From: JAJRRA01 sp048636595
Lineage (GTDB): Bacteria; Pseudomonadota; Gammaproteobacteria; Xanthomonadales; SZUA-36
Reading direction: 5' to 3'
DNA length: 30,516 nt
Assembly (NCBI GenBank): GCA_048636595.1
Contig: JAIVWI010000011.1
Coordinates: forward strand, 1 to 30,516
The notes beneath the pieces are model-generated. The model searched no databases. It had not been told where the DNA came from and saw nothing but the letters and a program-made list of their open reading frames with translations. The translations under genes were made by a program, and so were the position numbers. Positions within the stretch are counted from its first letter, which is position 1. The number at the start of each line of letters is the position of its first letter. Below, in pieces: positions 1 to 8,400 of this stretch.

Positions 1-987
1 GCAAGCATGTTGCAAGCCAACCTGGCTGCCGTAAAACAAGCTACCGAAATAGCGAAAAGCATAGCAACTCACATATCCGATCCGGTACTTTTATCACATG
101 AGCCACTTGTATCCGGCGTTCTCGCGCAGATCAGCGGTGAGCATGAGGCAGCACAAAAGCACTTCAAGCGGTGTGTAGACCTGCTGGATGACGCGGACAT
201 GCGAATTCCTTCGAAGGTTTTCGGGCACGACCCCTCCGTTTTGGCGCTGGGCTTTTCAAGCTTGTCTGCCTGGATGCTGGGATTCCCTGACGAGGCGCGA
301 ATACGTGCCGTTCGATGTCTACGGAGATCTGAGGCGGTCGGTGCAGCATTGGTTCTTGCGAATGGATTTGACTTTGCTTTATCGGTCGAGCAATTCCAGC
401 GTGACGGCATAGCGGCGCGATCATTTGCTGACTATTTAAGTGCCTGTGCCGATAAGTACGGGATTGCTTACACATATATGCGTCCGGTAGCAGCCCGGAA
501 CTGGCTGTTGATACAAGCAGGGGATGTAGAACAAGCCGTGACAGGGTTAACCAGAGATATCGCCTCAGCGCGAGAACGAAGAGCAAATCTATATTCTTCC
601 TTAAGTCTTACGACGCTCGCAGAAGCACACCTCGCTAATGGGACAACAGCTGATGGCCTTGCAATAGCGGATGAAGCGCTGGACATAGCGAATGGCGGTG
701 AGCGAGTTTGGGAAGCGGAAACTTACCGGATCAAAGGCGAACTGCTCCGGCTGGAAAGCAAAGACAGCGCGGCCGAGGACTGCTTTCGAGCATCACTGAA
801 AGTTGCTGCAAGCCAATCGGCACTTTCACTTGAACTGCGCGCCGCAACAAGCCTTGCAAGGCTACTGGCTGACACCGGCCGCGATTCTGAAGCCAGGCCG
901 TTGCTCGAAAATACACTCGGCCGGTTCACGGAGGGTTTTGAAACCGCAGATTTGCAGGACGCCAATTCCTTGCTCAACACTCTGTAA
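1..987 (+). CDS. C-terminal part of a large TPR protein (cyclase/AAA-ATPase-TPR type), 5' end outside window
   Basis: The reading frame is open from the first base, and the first ATG (7) has no visible ribosome binding site, so this is the 3' end of a longer gene. The 328 visible residues are alpha-helical TPR-like repeats. The last ~100 residues (ETYRIKGELL, then SLELRAATSLARLLADTGR and FTEGFETADLQDA) match the characteristic tail of bacterial proteins that join a class III adenylate cyclase or DNA-binding domain to an AAA ATPase and TPR repeats. That tail is established for the family; which N-terminal domain is present cannot be seen. Its product is probably cytosolic or membrane-anchored signalling machinery. 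The BASS transporter gene follows after 38 bases. Third-position base use looks less GC-rich than in the downstream genes, a faint hint of transfer that I have not quantified. Confidence 0.7.
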   Translation, partial: ASMLQANLAAVKQATEIAKSIATHISDPVLLSHEPLVSGVLAQISGEHEAAQKHFKRCVDLLDDADMRIPSKVFGHDPSVLALGFSSLSAWMLGFPDEARIRAVRCLRRSEAVGAALVLANGFDFALSVEQFQRDGIAARSFADYLSACADKYGIAYTYMRPVAARNWLLIQAGDVEQAVTGLTRDIASARERRANLYSSLSLTTLAEAHLANGTTADGLAIADEALDIANGGERVWEAETYRIKGELLRLESKDSAAEDCFRASLKVAASQSALSLELRAATSLARLLADTGRDSEARPLLENTLGRFTEGFETADLQDANSLLNTL

Positions 988-1025
988 TACAATAATTCAG
1001 CTGACACGAATTCAGGCAGGAATGA

Positions 1026-1910
1026 ATGAGTAGCTCCCAAGTCCTGTTGAACGTGATCCTGTTCACAGTGATCTTCACCATCGCGTTGGAATTGAGGCCG
1101 GACGACTTCATCCGGGTCGCGAAAAACCCGCTACCAGTAGCGGCGGGACTCGTAGCGCAATTTCTATTGTTGCCCGTTGGCACTTTTGTCGCCACGTTGC
1201 TGCTCGATCTGCCGGCAAATATTGAAACTGGCATGCTGCTGGTCGCTTCCTGTCCCAGTGGAGGCATTTCCAATTTTGTAACGCACTACAGTCGTGGCAA
1301 TACGGCCCTGGCAGTCAGCATCACTGCTGTTGGCAACGTGGTTGCGTTGCTTATGACACCTGCGAACTTTACCTGGATGGTTGCCAGCAACCCCAATACC
1401 GCCGCCTGGCTCAGGGAAATTGAGATCGACCCCTCGATGATATGGATTAACCTGCTCCTGGTGCTTGCGATTCCGCTGTCCCTGGGATTGTTGACACGAA
1501 CCTGGCTGCCGCGGCTGTCAAAACGAATCCGGCTCCCGCTGGGCCGGTTTTCCATGATCGCCCTGATCCTGTTCATTGTGCTTGCCTTGTATAAGGACAG
1601 ACATCTGCTGGTGGGAGTAAACATGCTGCTGGTCATCGTTGTCCTGCACAATACCTCCGGCCTGTTGCTGGGCTATTTTGCCGGTGCAGTCGCGCGGCTT
1701 CCAGTTCCGGACAAAAAGGCACTGGCATTTGAAACCGGCATGCAGAACGCTGCCCTGGCCGTGGCGATCATCGGAAGCCAGTTCAACGCTGATGCGGGCA
1801 TGCTGACCGTCGCCGGGCTTTGGGCTATTTGGCACAACACCAGTGGCTTTGCGCTAGCGTATGTCCTGCGGAAAAAATCAATCAACTTTGATAATTGGCA
1901 AAAGGCGTAA
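1026..1910 (+). CDS. BASS-family (bile acid:Na+ symporter-like) transporter
   Basis: This 294-residue protein is hydrophobic throughout, with about eight to ten membrane segments. It carries BASS/SBF-family signatures: an early TIALELRPDDF segment, the CPSGGISNFVTHYSRGNTAL region (about residues 78-97), and GMQNAALAVAI (about 238-248), which corresponds to the conserved substrate/Na+ binding crossover helix. The family imports organic anions such as bile acids or pantoate together with sodium; the substrate here cannot be predicted. The start at 1026 is preceded by AGGA four bases upstream. An ATG at 1022 runs straight into a stop. The 3' end overlaps the convergent cysQ gene by 29 bases. Confidence 0.85.
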   Translation: MSSSQVLLNVILFTVIFTIALELRPDDFIRVAKNPLPVAAGLVAQFLLLPVGTFVATLLLDLPANIETGMLLVASCPSGGISNFVTHYSRGNTALAVSITAVGNVVALLMTPANFTWMVASNPNTAAWLREIEIDPSMIWINLLLVLAIPLSLGLLTRTWLPRLSKRIRLPLGRFSMIALILFIVLALYKDRHLLVGVNMLLVIVVLHNTSGLLLGYFAGAVARLPVPDKKALAFETGMQNAALAVAIIGSQFNADAGMLTVAGLWAIWHNTSGFALAYVLRKKSINFDNWQKA

Positions 1911-2700
1911 GCCAGTCTCGGCTTTGGTCGGCGATGACGAGGAATTCCGGGTTGAGCAGGGATTCTTTGCGGTTGTACTGGAGGGGTTCGCCATCCAGGG
2001 TAATGATCTGTCCACCGGCAGCGTTGACTACAGCGTGGGCGGCGGCCGTATCCCATTCGGAAGTCGGTCCCAGCCTGGGGTAAAAATCGGCTTTTCCCTC
2101 GGCCAGCAGGCAGAATTTCAGCGAACTGCCCATACTGACCAACTCGTAGTCTCCGATGGCGGCCAGGTGGCGCAGAAGTTCCGGGTTGGCGTGGGAACGG
2201 CTTCCGACCACCACCACCGGGTCGGCACAGGGTTGGCGGACGTGAATACGCACCGGCGCCTGGCCGGGATCCTGACGGCTTGCGCCGTATTTCTCGATGC
2301 CGGTATAGGTCACGCCAGTGACGGGTACGTACACGACACCAAAGACAGGAACGTGGTTGCTGATCAGTGCAATGTTGACTGTGAATTCACCGTTGCGGTT
2401 GACGAATTCCCGGGTGCCGTCCAACGGATCGATCAGCCAGTACTGGCTCCACCCGGAGCGGGTCGCAAAATCAATTTCGGTCGATTCTTCCGACAGCAGC
2501 GGAATATCGGGTGTCAGTGCGGTGAGGGCGTCGCAGATGATGGTGTGGCTGGCCAGGTCTGCCTGGGTCAGGGGCGAATCGTCTTTTTTGTGCGTGACCG
2601 AAAAATCCTGTTCGTAGACATCAAGGATGGCCTTGCCGGCACGGTGGCTGATCTCCCGGATGTCGGCTGCGATGGCTTCCAGTTCAGTAGTGCTTATCAT
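1882..2700 (-). CDS. cysQ: 3'(2'),5'-bisphosphate nucleotidase CysQ
   Basis: The 272-residue protein belongs to the inositol monophosphatase superfamily, CysQ branch. It removes the 3' phosphate of pAp, a by-product of sulfate assimilation and of phosphopantetheine transfer. Visible metal-site motifs are LLSEES (residues 68-73) and WLIDPLDGTREFV (88-100), with D91 and D94 as the expected metal ligands. Length is close to the family norm (about 250-270). The start codon overlaps the nudE stop as ATGA, so translation is coupled. It is the last gene of a four-gene operon (gspN, IMPase-like, nudE, cysQ), and its 3' end overlaps the convergent BASS transporter gene. Confidence 0.9.
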   Translation of the reverse strand: MISTTELEAIAADIREISHRAGKAILDVYEQDFSVTHKKDDSPLTQADLASHTIICDALTALTPDIPLLSEESTEIDFATRSGWSQYWLIDPLDGTREFVNRNGEFTVNIALISNHVPVFGVVYVPVTGVTYTGIEKYGASRQDPGQAPVRIHVRQPCADPVVVVGSRSHANPELLRHLAAIGDYELVSMGSSLKFCLLAEGKADFYPRLGPTSEWDTAAAHAVVNAAGGQIITLDGEPLQYNRKESLLNPEFLVIADQSRDWLTPFANYQS

Positions 2701-3254
2701 GAATTCTCTGCGTCCATAAAGTCACGGGCGATATACAGCGCGGCGATGGTTCGGCCCTCGGTGCAGTCTTCGCGAGCGGTCAGAGTACGCAAGTCTGCGA
2801 TGGGCCAGGGAATGACTTCCAGTTCCTCCGGTTCGTCGCCCTCCAGTTTTTCCGGGTACAGGTCACGGGCCAGAACGATGTGCGTGATGTGCGTCATGTA
2901 GCCGGGCGCCAGGCTCAGGGTGGTCAGAATTTCCAGGCGCTTCGCACCGAAACCGATCTCTTCTTTCATTTCCCGCTGTGCACCCGCCAGTACGGATTCC
3001 CCTTTCTCCAGGCGGCCCTTGGGAAGGCCGATTTCGTACTGGTGAAGCCCGGCGGCATACTCCCGCGCCAGCAGCACGGTGTGTTCGTCTTTCATGGGCA
3101 CGATGATAACGGCGCCCAGACCGCGGGGACTCATCCGCTGGTAGGTCCGGCGCTCTCCATTGGAGAACTCCAGGTCCAGTTCCTGGATCTTGAACGTTTC
3201 ACCGGGTGCGCGCCAGCGGCTGTCCAGGATTTTTGGGAGTCTCGGGTCAGTCAT
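2697..3254 (-). CDS. nudE: ADP compounds hydrolase NudE (Nudix)
   Basis: The 185-residue protein contains a full Nudix box at residues 80-102 (G-x5-E-x7-REMKEEIGF), whose glutamates bind catalytic Mg2+. Similarity around ARDFMDAENS and GLHQYEIGLPKG fits NudE, which hydrolyses ADP-ribose, Ap3A and NADH-type dinucleotides to AMP-containing products. It overlaps the upstream IMPase-like gene by 8 bases and the downstream cysQ by 4. Adjacency of nudE and cysQ is common in gammaproteobacteria and supports the assignment. The substrate range is inferred from the family, not from this sequence. Confidence 0.87.
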   Translation of the reverse strand: MTDPRLPKILDSRWRAPGETFKIQELDLEFSNGERRTYQRMSPRGLGAVIIVPMKDEHTVLLAREYAAGLHQYEIGLPKGRLEKGESVLAGAQREMKEEIGFGAKRLEILTTLSLAPGYMTHITHIVLARDLYPEKLEGDEPEELEVIPWPIADLRTLTAREDCTEGRTIAALYIARDFMDAENS

Positions 3255-4008
3255 TCAGCATTTCCAGCAGCAGGGGGTGCAGCCCCGGGGCAGCGGCCAG
3301 CACCGAAGTCGTGTCCAGGCCTACCGGCTGGCCTTGCAGGTCTGTGAACAGACCTCCGGCCTCCGTGACGATCACGTAGAGCGCAGCGATATCCAGGATG
3401 TTTACGTCGGACTCGATGACCGCATCCAGTTGACCGGCCGCCAGGCGGTGGTAGTGATAATAATCGCCGTAGCCGCGTATGCGGTTAACTTGCGCAGTGA
3501 TTTTGCCCAGGTTTGCCCACTTGCCGGAACGGGCCAGGGATCGCAGGTTGCCGGTGGAGACAGAGGCATCCGCCAGGGTGGAAATGTCGCGGACATGTAC
3601 CGGTACTCCGTCCAACTCTGCTCCGGTTCCTTGCATGGCCCATGCCAGTTCACCATGGGCCGGGGCAGATGAGACCCCCAGGACCAGTTCGCCCCGGTGC
3701 ATCAGGGCGATTTGCGTGGAGAACATGCCGTATCCACCGACGAAACTCTTGGTGCCGTCAATGGGATCGACCAGCCACAGGTAGTCTGCGTCCGCCTGCT
3801 TCTTGCCGCTCTCTTCACCATAGAAACCATGATCCGGAAACGCATCGAGCAGGATTCCACTGATGATCTCCTCCGCCCTGCGATCCGCCACGGTAACCGG
3901 TGTCTGGTCGGGTTTGAGTTCTATCTCAAAATCCCCGCGGTAGTAACGCATGATGTCTTCCGCGGCGGCTTCTGCCGCTGAAAGCGCGGCCCGCAGAAAT
4001 GGGTTCAT
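3247..4008 (-). CDS. Inositol monophosphatase family protein, histidinol-phosphatase-like
   Basis: This 253-residue protein is a second member of the inositol monophosphatase superfamily in the same operon. Motif 1 is GFYGEES (61-67), motif 2 is WLVDPIDGTKSFV (78-90, D81 and D84), and the C-terminal motif is NILDIAALYVIVTEAGG. The KSFV following DPIDGT and the overall length resemble HisN-type histidinol-phosphate phosphatases of actinobacteria and some proteobacteria. Other IMPases (inositol or fructose-1,6-bisphosphate) remain possible. The start overlaps the gspN stop as ATGA. No histidine gene lies nearby, so a role in histidine synthesis is not supported by context. Confidence 0.75.
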   Translation of the reverse strand: MNPFLRAALSAAEAAAEDIMRYYRGDFEIELKPDQTPVTVADRRAEEIISGILLDAFPDHGFYGEESGKKQADADYLWLVDPIDGTKSFVGGYGMFSTQIALMHRGELVLGVSSAPAHGELAWAMQGTGAELDGVPVHVRDISTLADASVSTGNLRSLARSGKWANLGKITAQVNRIRGYGDYYHYHRLAAGQLDAVIESDVNILDIAALYVIVTEAGGLFTDLQGQPVGLDTTSVLAAAPGLHPLLLEMLND

Positions 4009-4766
4009 CGTCGCATTTTTCCGGACAGCTCAATGTGCAGGCTTCCGTCTGCATGAATCTCACCCAGGTCGGCAAGTTTCTCAATCACGTAGCGTTTCTT
4101 TTCAGTTGTGTGCACAATCAACAATACGTCGTAGCGGCCTGCCGTCAGGCTGGCTTCGCCTTCAAGCATGATGTTTCTGACCTGTTCCGAATGGAAGTAC
4201 ACCCGTGTAGCGCCATCGGTCCATTCGATATTGATGATGATGTTACCCAGTTTTTCGTCGAACAGCCCGGTAAAAGCCGCGTCGTTCCATTGAATGGATC
4301 CCACCGCCAGCCCGCGTGGTCCCCACTTGAGTTCCAGGTAATCAAGGTTTACGGCCAGGCTCCCACCAAGGAAAAGCAGCGGCACCCACTCGCTCAGGTC
4401 CACCCAGCCGGCAGGAATTTCTCCCTGGACAAAGCGCAGGCGCTGGAGGGAATCACGCTCCAAATCGGCCAGCAAGGATAGCTGGTAGTCCAGGCCATTG
4501 CCTTTAAGCCGCCAGGTGGTGAAAGGGGGTGAAAGCTGGCTCAGCTTATTGAAATCCCAACGAACTTCACCCAGCAAAAGATCACGCCACTTGGCATCAT
4601 GCGCCACACCGTTCCACGCAGTGCCTGATAAACGGGAATACTGGATGTCGTGGCGTGGCAGCGCGGCTCGTTCCACAAGCCATTCGGCCGGTGCCTGCCA
4701 GGCCATGACTCCGGCGATCAGCAGGAGTATTCCGAGTACAACGATCGATTTCAACAGGAATTTCAT
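4005..4766 (-). CDS. gspN: Type II secretion system protein N (GspN)
   Basis: The 253-residue protein has one N-terminal membrane anchor (residues 4-23). A periplasmic, beta-rich region follows, with the T2SSN-family features LSGTAWNGVA and LLGEVRWDFNKLS near residues 46-75. GspN is an accessory inner-membrane component of the type II secretion machine in a subset of gammaproteobacteria. No other gsp gene is in the window, so this copy is detached from the core operon or serves another process. The start is backed by GGAG seven bases upstream. It heads the coupled operon with the IMPase-like gene, nudE and cysQ. Family assignment rests on the N-terminal motif pattern, and the C-terminal half is poorly conserved. 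Confidence 0.75.
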   Translation of the reverse strand: MKFLLKSIVVLGILLLIAGVMAWQAPAEWLVERAALPRHDIQYSRLSGTAWNGVAHDAKWRDLLLGEVRWDFNKLSQLSPPFTTWRLKGNGLDYQLSLLADLERDSLQRLRFVQGEIPAGWVDLSEWVPLLFLGGSLAVNLDYLELKWGPRGLAVGSIQWNDAAFTGLFDEKLGNIIINIEWTDGATRVYFHSEQVRNIMLEGEASLTAGRYDVLLIVHTTEKKRYVIEKLADLGEIHADGSLHIELSGKMRR

Positions 4767-4785
4767 CGTTCAGCTCCGTGTTGCC

Positions 4786-4841
4786 AGTACTCCGTCAAGT
4801 TAATATTGGTGAATTCATCAATACTAACTTGACGGAGTACT
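4786..4841. repeat. 56-bp near-perfect palindrome between chpC-like gene and gspN
   Basis: Left arm 4786-4808 and right arm 4819-4841 are complementary at 22 of 23 positions. The centre (4810-4817, TGAATTCA) is itself palindromic, so almost the whole segment is one dyad. The outer end overlaps the stop codon (TAG) of the chpC-like gene. No run of U follows on the minus strand before gspN (start at 4766), so it is not a classical intrinsic terminator. It could protect the mRNA 3' end, weaken read-through into gspN, form a cruciform or bind a protein. It is unrelated in sequence to the REP units at 23-30 kb. Confidence 0.85.
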
Positions 4842-5478
4842 AGTCGTCGAGTTGGGTAATGGGGAGGGCGCCGTAAGTGGCGTGGGTGATCAGGTGAGTC
4901 AGGCGATCGAGATCCGGGACGATGGCGTGCTGGTCTTCCAGCTTGATCCGGCTGAACACACCCAGTGCTTTGCTTTTATCCCCCGTTTGTTCCAGGTCGG
5001 TTTCTTCTACATTGGTCATGCGGGGTAAGTCGCTTAGCAGAACGCCCAGGTAGGGTACGCGGCCTGACTTGGACAGTGACTTGATGATCATGATCCTCGA
5101 CCGGGATGATATTTCTCCCGGATCGCCGCCATTGATCAAAGCATAAAAGCTGAAAACCGGCACCTGTCTTTTTTCCCATTCGATCTGGCCGATCAGCCAT
5201 GGTGGCGCCTCAACCATGGGGGAAGGTTGCTGATAATCCACGACTTCGGCAAGTACGCTGGTCGGCAGCAGCAGCTTGTCCTCCTCTGTTGGTGCGAGCA
5301 TGCAATGTATGACTGGACTTTTGCCCGTATTTCTGAGCACTTTCCTGGCCGTCTTTTTGCCTGATATTCTATTTCTTCCTGATCGGACATCGGAGGCGCT
5401 ATCCGCCTTTTGCACCACTTTCTTTTTTTTCTTCATGACCTGCCTGGTCACTTTCCTTTTTTTAGATTTTTTTACCAT
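4840..5478 (-). CDS. chpC: CheW-like coupling protein, ChpC-like, with basic N-terminal extension
   Basis: Residues ~55-205 form a CheW-type domain (PWLIGQIEWEKRQVPVFSF, then RSRIMIIKSL and PYLGVLLSDLPR). CheW proteins bridge chemoreceptors and CheA-type kinases. Its position directly after chpA, with one base between stop and start, matches chpC of the P. aeruginosa Pil-Chp cluster, where it feeds alternative inputs to the system. The first ~53 residues contain about 22 Lys/Arg, including KKKKK at 16-20. The core alone would match a usual CheW-like length. The start at 5478 is supported by GGAGG ten bases upstream inside chpA; Met15 is an alternative. Three A-tracts of seven to eight bases lie in the first 60 coding bases. 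The gene name is by synteny. Confidence 0.8.
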   Translation of the reverse strand: MVKKSKKRKVTRQVMKKKKKVVQKADSASDVRSGRNRISGKKTARKVLRNTGKSPVIHCMLAPTEEDKLLLPTSVLAEVVDYQQPSPMVEAPPWLIGQIEWEKRQVPVFSFYALINGGDPGEISSRSRIMIIKSLSKSGRVPYLGVLLSDLPRMTNVEETDLEQTGDKSKALGVFSRIKLEDQHAIVPDLDRLTHLITHATYGALPITQLDD

Positions 5479-5479
5479 G

Positions 5480-8400
5480 TCAATCAGACCTCCGCATGAC
5501 CAGTTCCATGTCCAGCATTTCTCCGACCTGTGCGACCAGGTCGGCTTCCTGGTAAGGCTTGGTCAGATAGGCATTGGCGCCAGCATCCCGCGCTTTTTTG
5601 CGGTGTTTTTGACCGGAGCGCGAAGTGATCATCACGATGGGTACATGGCGCAGACGGGCATCGGAACGGATGTGCTGGGCCAGTTCATAACCATCCATGC
5701 GCGGCATTTCGATATCCAGCAACATCAGGTCGGGAACCCGTTCATGCAGTTTTTCGATGGCGTCCAGGCCATCTATGGCTGTCATCACTTCTATGGAATG
5801 ATTCTCCAGTACTCTGGATGTCACCTTACGCATCGTGATGGAGTCATCTACCACCATTACCAGTGGCTGGCTTGTCTTTTTCCTGGGGGTAACGACGGTC
5901 TTGACCGGATCGATGGCTTGTTCCAGCCCGCGACGGATCAGTGGACCCATGTCGAGAATGATGACAACCTGGCCATCGGCGGCGATCGTGCCGCCCAGTA
6001 TACCCGGGATACTGCTGATCTGCGGGCCGACCGGTTTGACCACTATTTCCTGGTGCCCCTGCAGTCCGCTCACCCGGAATGCTGCCTTGCGCTCACCGCT
6101 TCGAATCATCAGCAGGGAAACGTTTTCACTGTCCAGGGGTAATGGGGGTACATCCAGCAGGGGTTCCAGTTCCAGTAAGGGGAACTGCTCGCCTGCAAAT
6201 TCATACATCGGTGATTCATTGCGGACCAGAGCAGCATATTCCGATGGTGTCATGCGGGCTACGCCAGCCACGCTGTTCAAGGGAATCTGGAATTGCCGCT
6301 CATCGACGGTCAGGGCGATGGTTTGCATGACGGCGAGACTGAATGGTATGCGGATCGTGAAGCGTGTGCCAACGCCAGGCTCCGTATCGATCTCCATCGA
6401 GCCGCCAATTTGTTTGATCTCGCTGTTGACGACATCCATTCCCACGCCGCGGCCGGAGAGGCCGGTCACTTTTTCAGAAGTTGAAAATCCACTCTCACGA
6501 ATGAATTCAATCAATCTGCGGGGGTCGACCTGGTCTTTCTTGTCGATCATGCCACGCTGGATTGCACGTTTCCGGACGGCATCGAGATTGATTCCCTCAC
6601 CGTCATCCTGGACCCGGACGACGAACTCGGTGGCTTCTGCTTCCACCGTTACCGTAATCTGACCTTCTTCGGGTTTTTTGTGTTTGCGTCGTACTTTGGG
6701 CGTCTCGATTCCGTGGGCGACCGCGTTACGCAACATGTGTTCCAGGGGTGCGGTGATCCGTTCGAGTACATTGCGATCCAGCTGGTCACTGGATCCGGCC
6801 ATGCGCAAGCGCAGGCGGGCCTTCTTGCCGGTTTCCGCCGCAGCCGAACGCACCACCCGTCGCAGGCGCGGCGCAGCGCTGCCAAACGGAGTCATGCGTG
6901 TCTTCATCAGGCCTTCCTGCAGGTCGGCGCTGACGCGGGACTGTTGTGTCAGCAGGCTTTCGGCCTGGCTGACAGAATCACCCAGCATATCCTGCAGGCT
7001 GAGCAAGTCACTGACCGATTCAGTCAATGAACGGGACAACTGTTGCATGTTCGAGAAGCGGTCCAGTTCCAGCGGATCGAATTCCGTGGAACCCTTGGTC
7101 GAAGCATGCTCGTAGCGCGACATCATCTGTGCCTCGCTTTCGATTTCCAACTTGCGCAGTTGCTCCTTCAGGCGTGCAACTGTAGCGTCCACTTCCTTCA
7201 GGTTGGAGCGCACTGAACCCAGTTGTTGCTCCAGCCGTGAACGGTAAATACTGATTTCCCCGGCATAGTTGACCAGCGAGTCCATCAGTTCGGCCGCCAC
7301 GCGAATATGGGCCTGGCTCGCGCCATCGTCGCCGTGATCCACAGCGGCCGCGGGCCGGTCCTGGATTTCCAGGAATTCGCGCTCCGGTTCTTGCAGGACG
7401 TCGATTTTTTCCGGCTTGTGCGTGATGGGCTTGTGCGTGATGGTCGCTGCCCTGGGTTTGCGCTCCCGGGCGCTTTGCCCGGCTGGCGCCGGTTCGGCAG
7501 CAGCCTTCTCCGGTTCTATCTTTTCCGGGGGTGCTGCAAAAGTGATCTGTTCGCTCTGCGGTTCATCCTGTTCAGCTTGCTCTTTTTCAGGCTGATCTTC
7601 TGTTACTGCCTTGCTCAGTGGCGGCACGGAGAGCGTGGCAACCTGCTTTTCAAAACGTTTCAGTGCGCTGCCGGCCTCGGGCATGCGTCCCGATTGCAGT
7701 TGCTCGACCCAGATGTTCAGGCGGTCGCAACCCTCTTCAAGTGCCTGCACGGCCGCTACCGTGGCCTGCATGCGGTTAGCGGCAATTCGCTCGAGCAGGG
7801 TTTCCATGGAGTGACTCAGGTTGCCCAGTGCTTCGAGCCCGGCCATCCTTGCGCCACCCTTGAAAGTGTGGATTTCCCGTTGCAGGTTCTGCACCAGTTT
7901 TTGGTCTGACAGTTTGTCACGCCAGGTGTTAAGCAATGTGTCGCAGCGTTCCAGTACTTCCGTTGCTTCTTCCAGGAAGATTGCGAGAATGCTGCCTTCT
8001 TCGACCAGCACGGTATCTGCAGCCTGGACCGGCTCTTCCAGGATCTCTTCGGGTTCAGCGACGGGCTCTTCCAGAATCTCTTCGGGTTCAACGACGGGCT
8101 CTTCCAGGATCTCTTCGGGTTCAACGACGGGCTCTTCCATGCCCTCTGCCGCCATTCTGAAGGCCTCTGCAAGCGCCTCTTCATGCTCCACAAGCCCGGT
8201 GATATCCGCAAGTAACTGGCTGTCTTCCAGCGGGTAAGTAGCCTCATCTCTGCCCTGCAGAATGGCCAGGCGCTGGTGGAAGCGGTGCAGGCAGTTTTGC
8301 ATCGTGGCGGAGGCGCCGGTAGTGACAGGCGAATCGCTTTTCCGGCGTTTTTCCAGGTAGCTTTCCAGTCCGCGAGCGAGTTCCGCTTCCTGGCCGAGCG

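Noticed and set aside
1861..2901. Long open frame on the plus strand across cysQ and nudE
   Set aside because: It is antisense to two genes with clear catalytic motifs, has no family similarity and looks like a composition shadow.
8031..8138. Direct repeats as an attachment site or mobile element scar
   Set aside because: Units are in-frame coding repeats within chpA and no integrase or element boundary is present.
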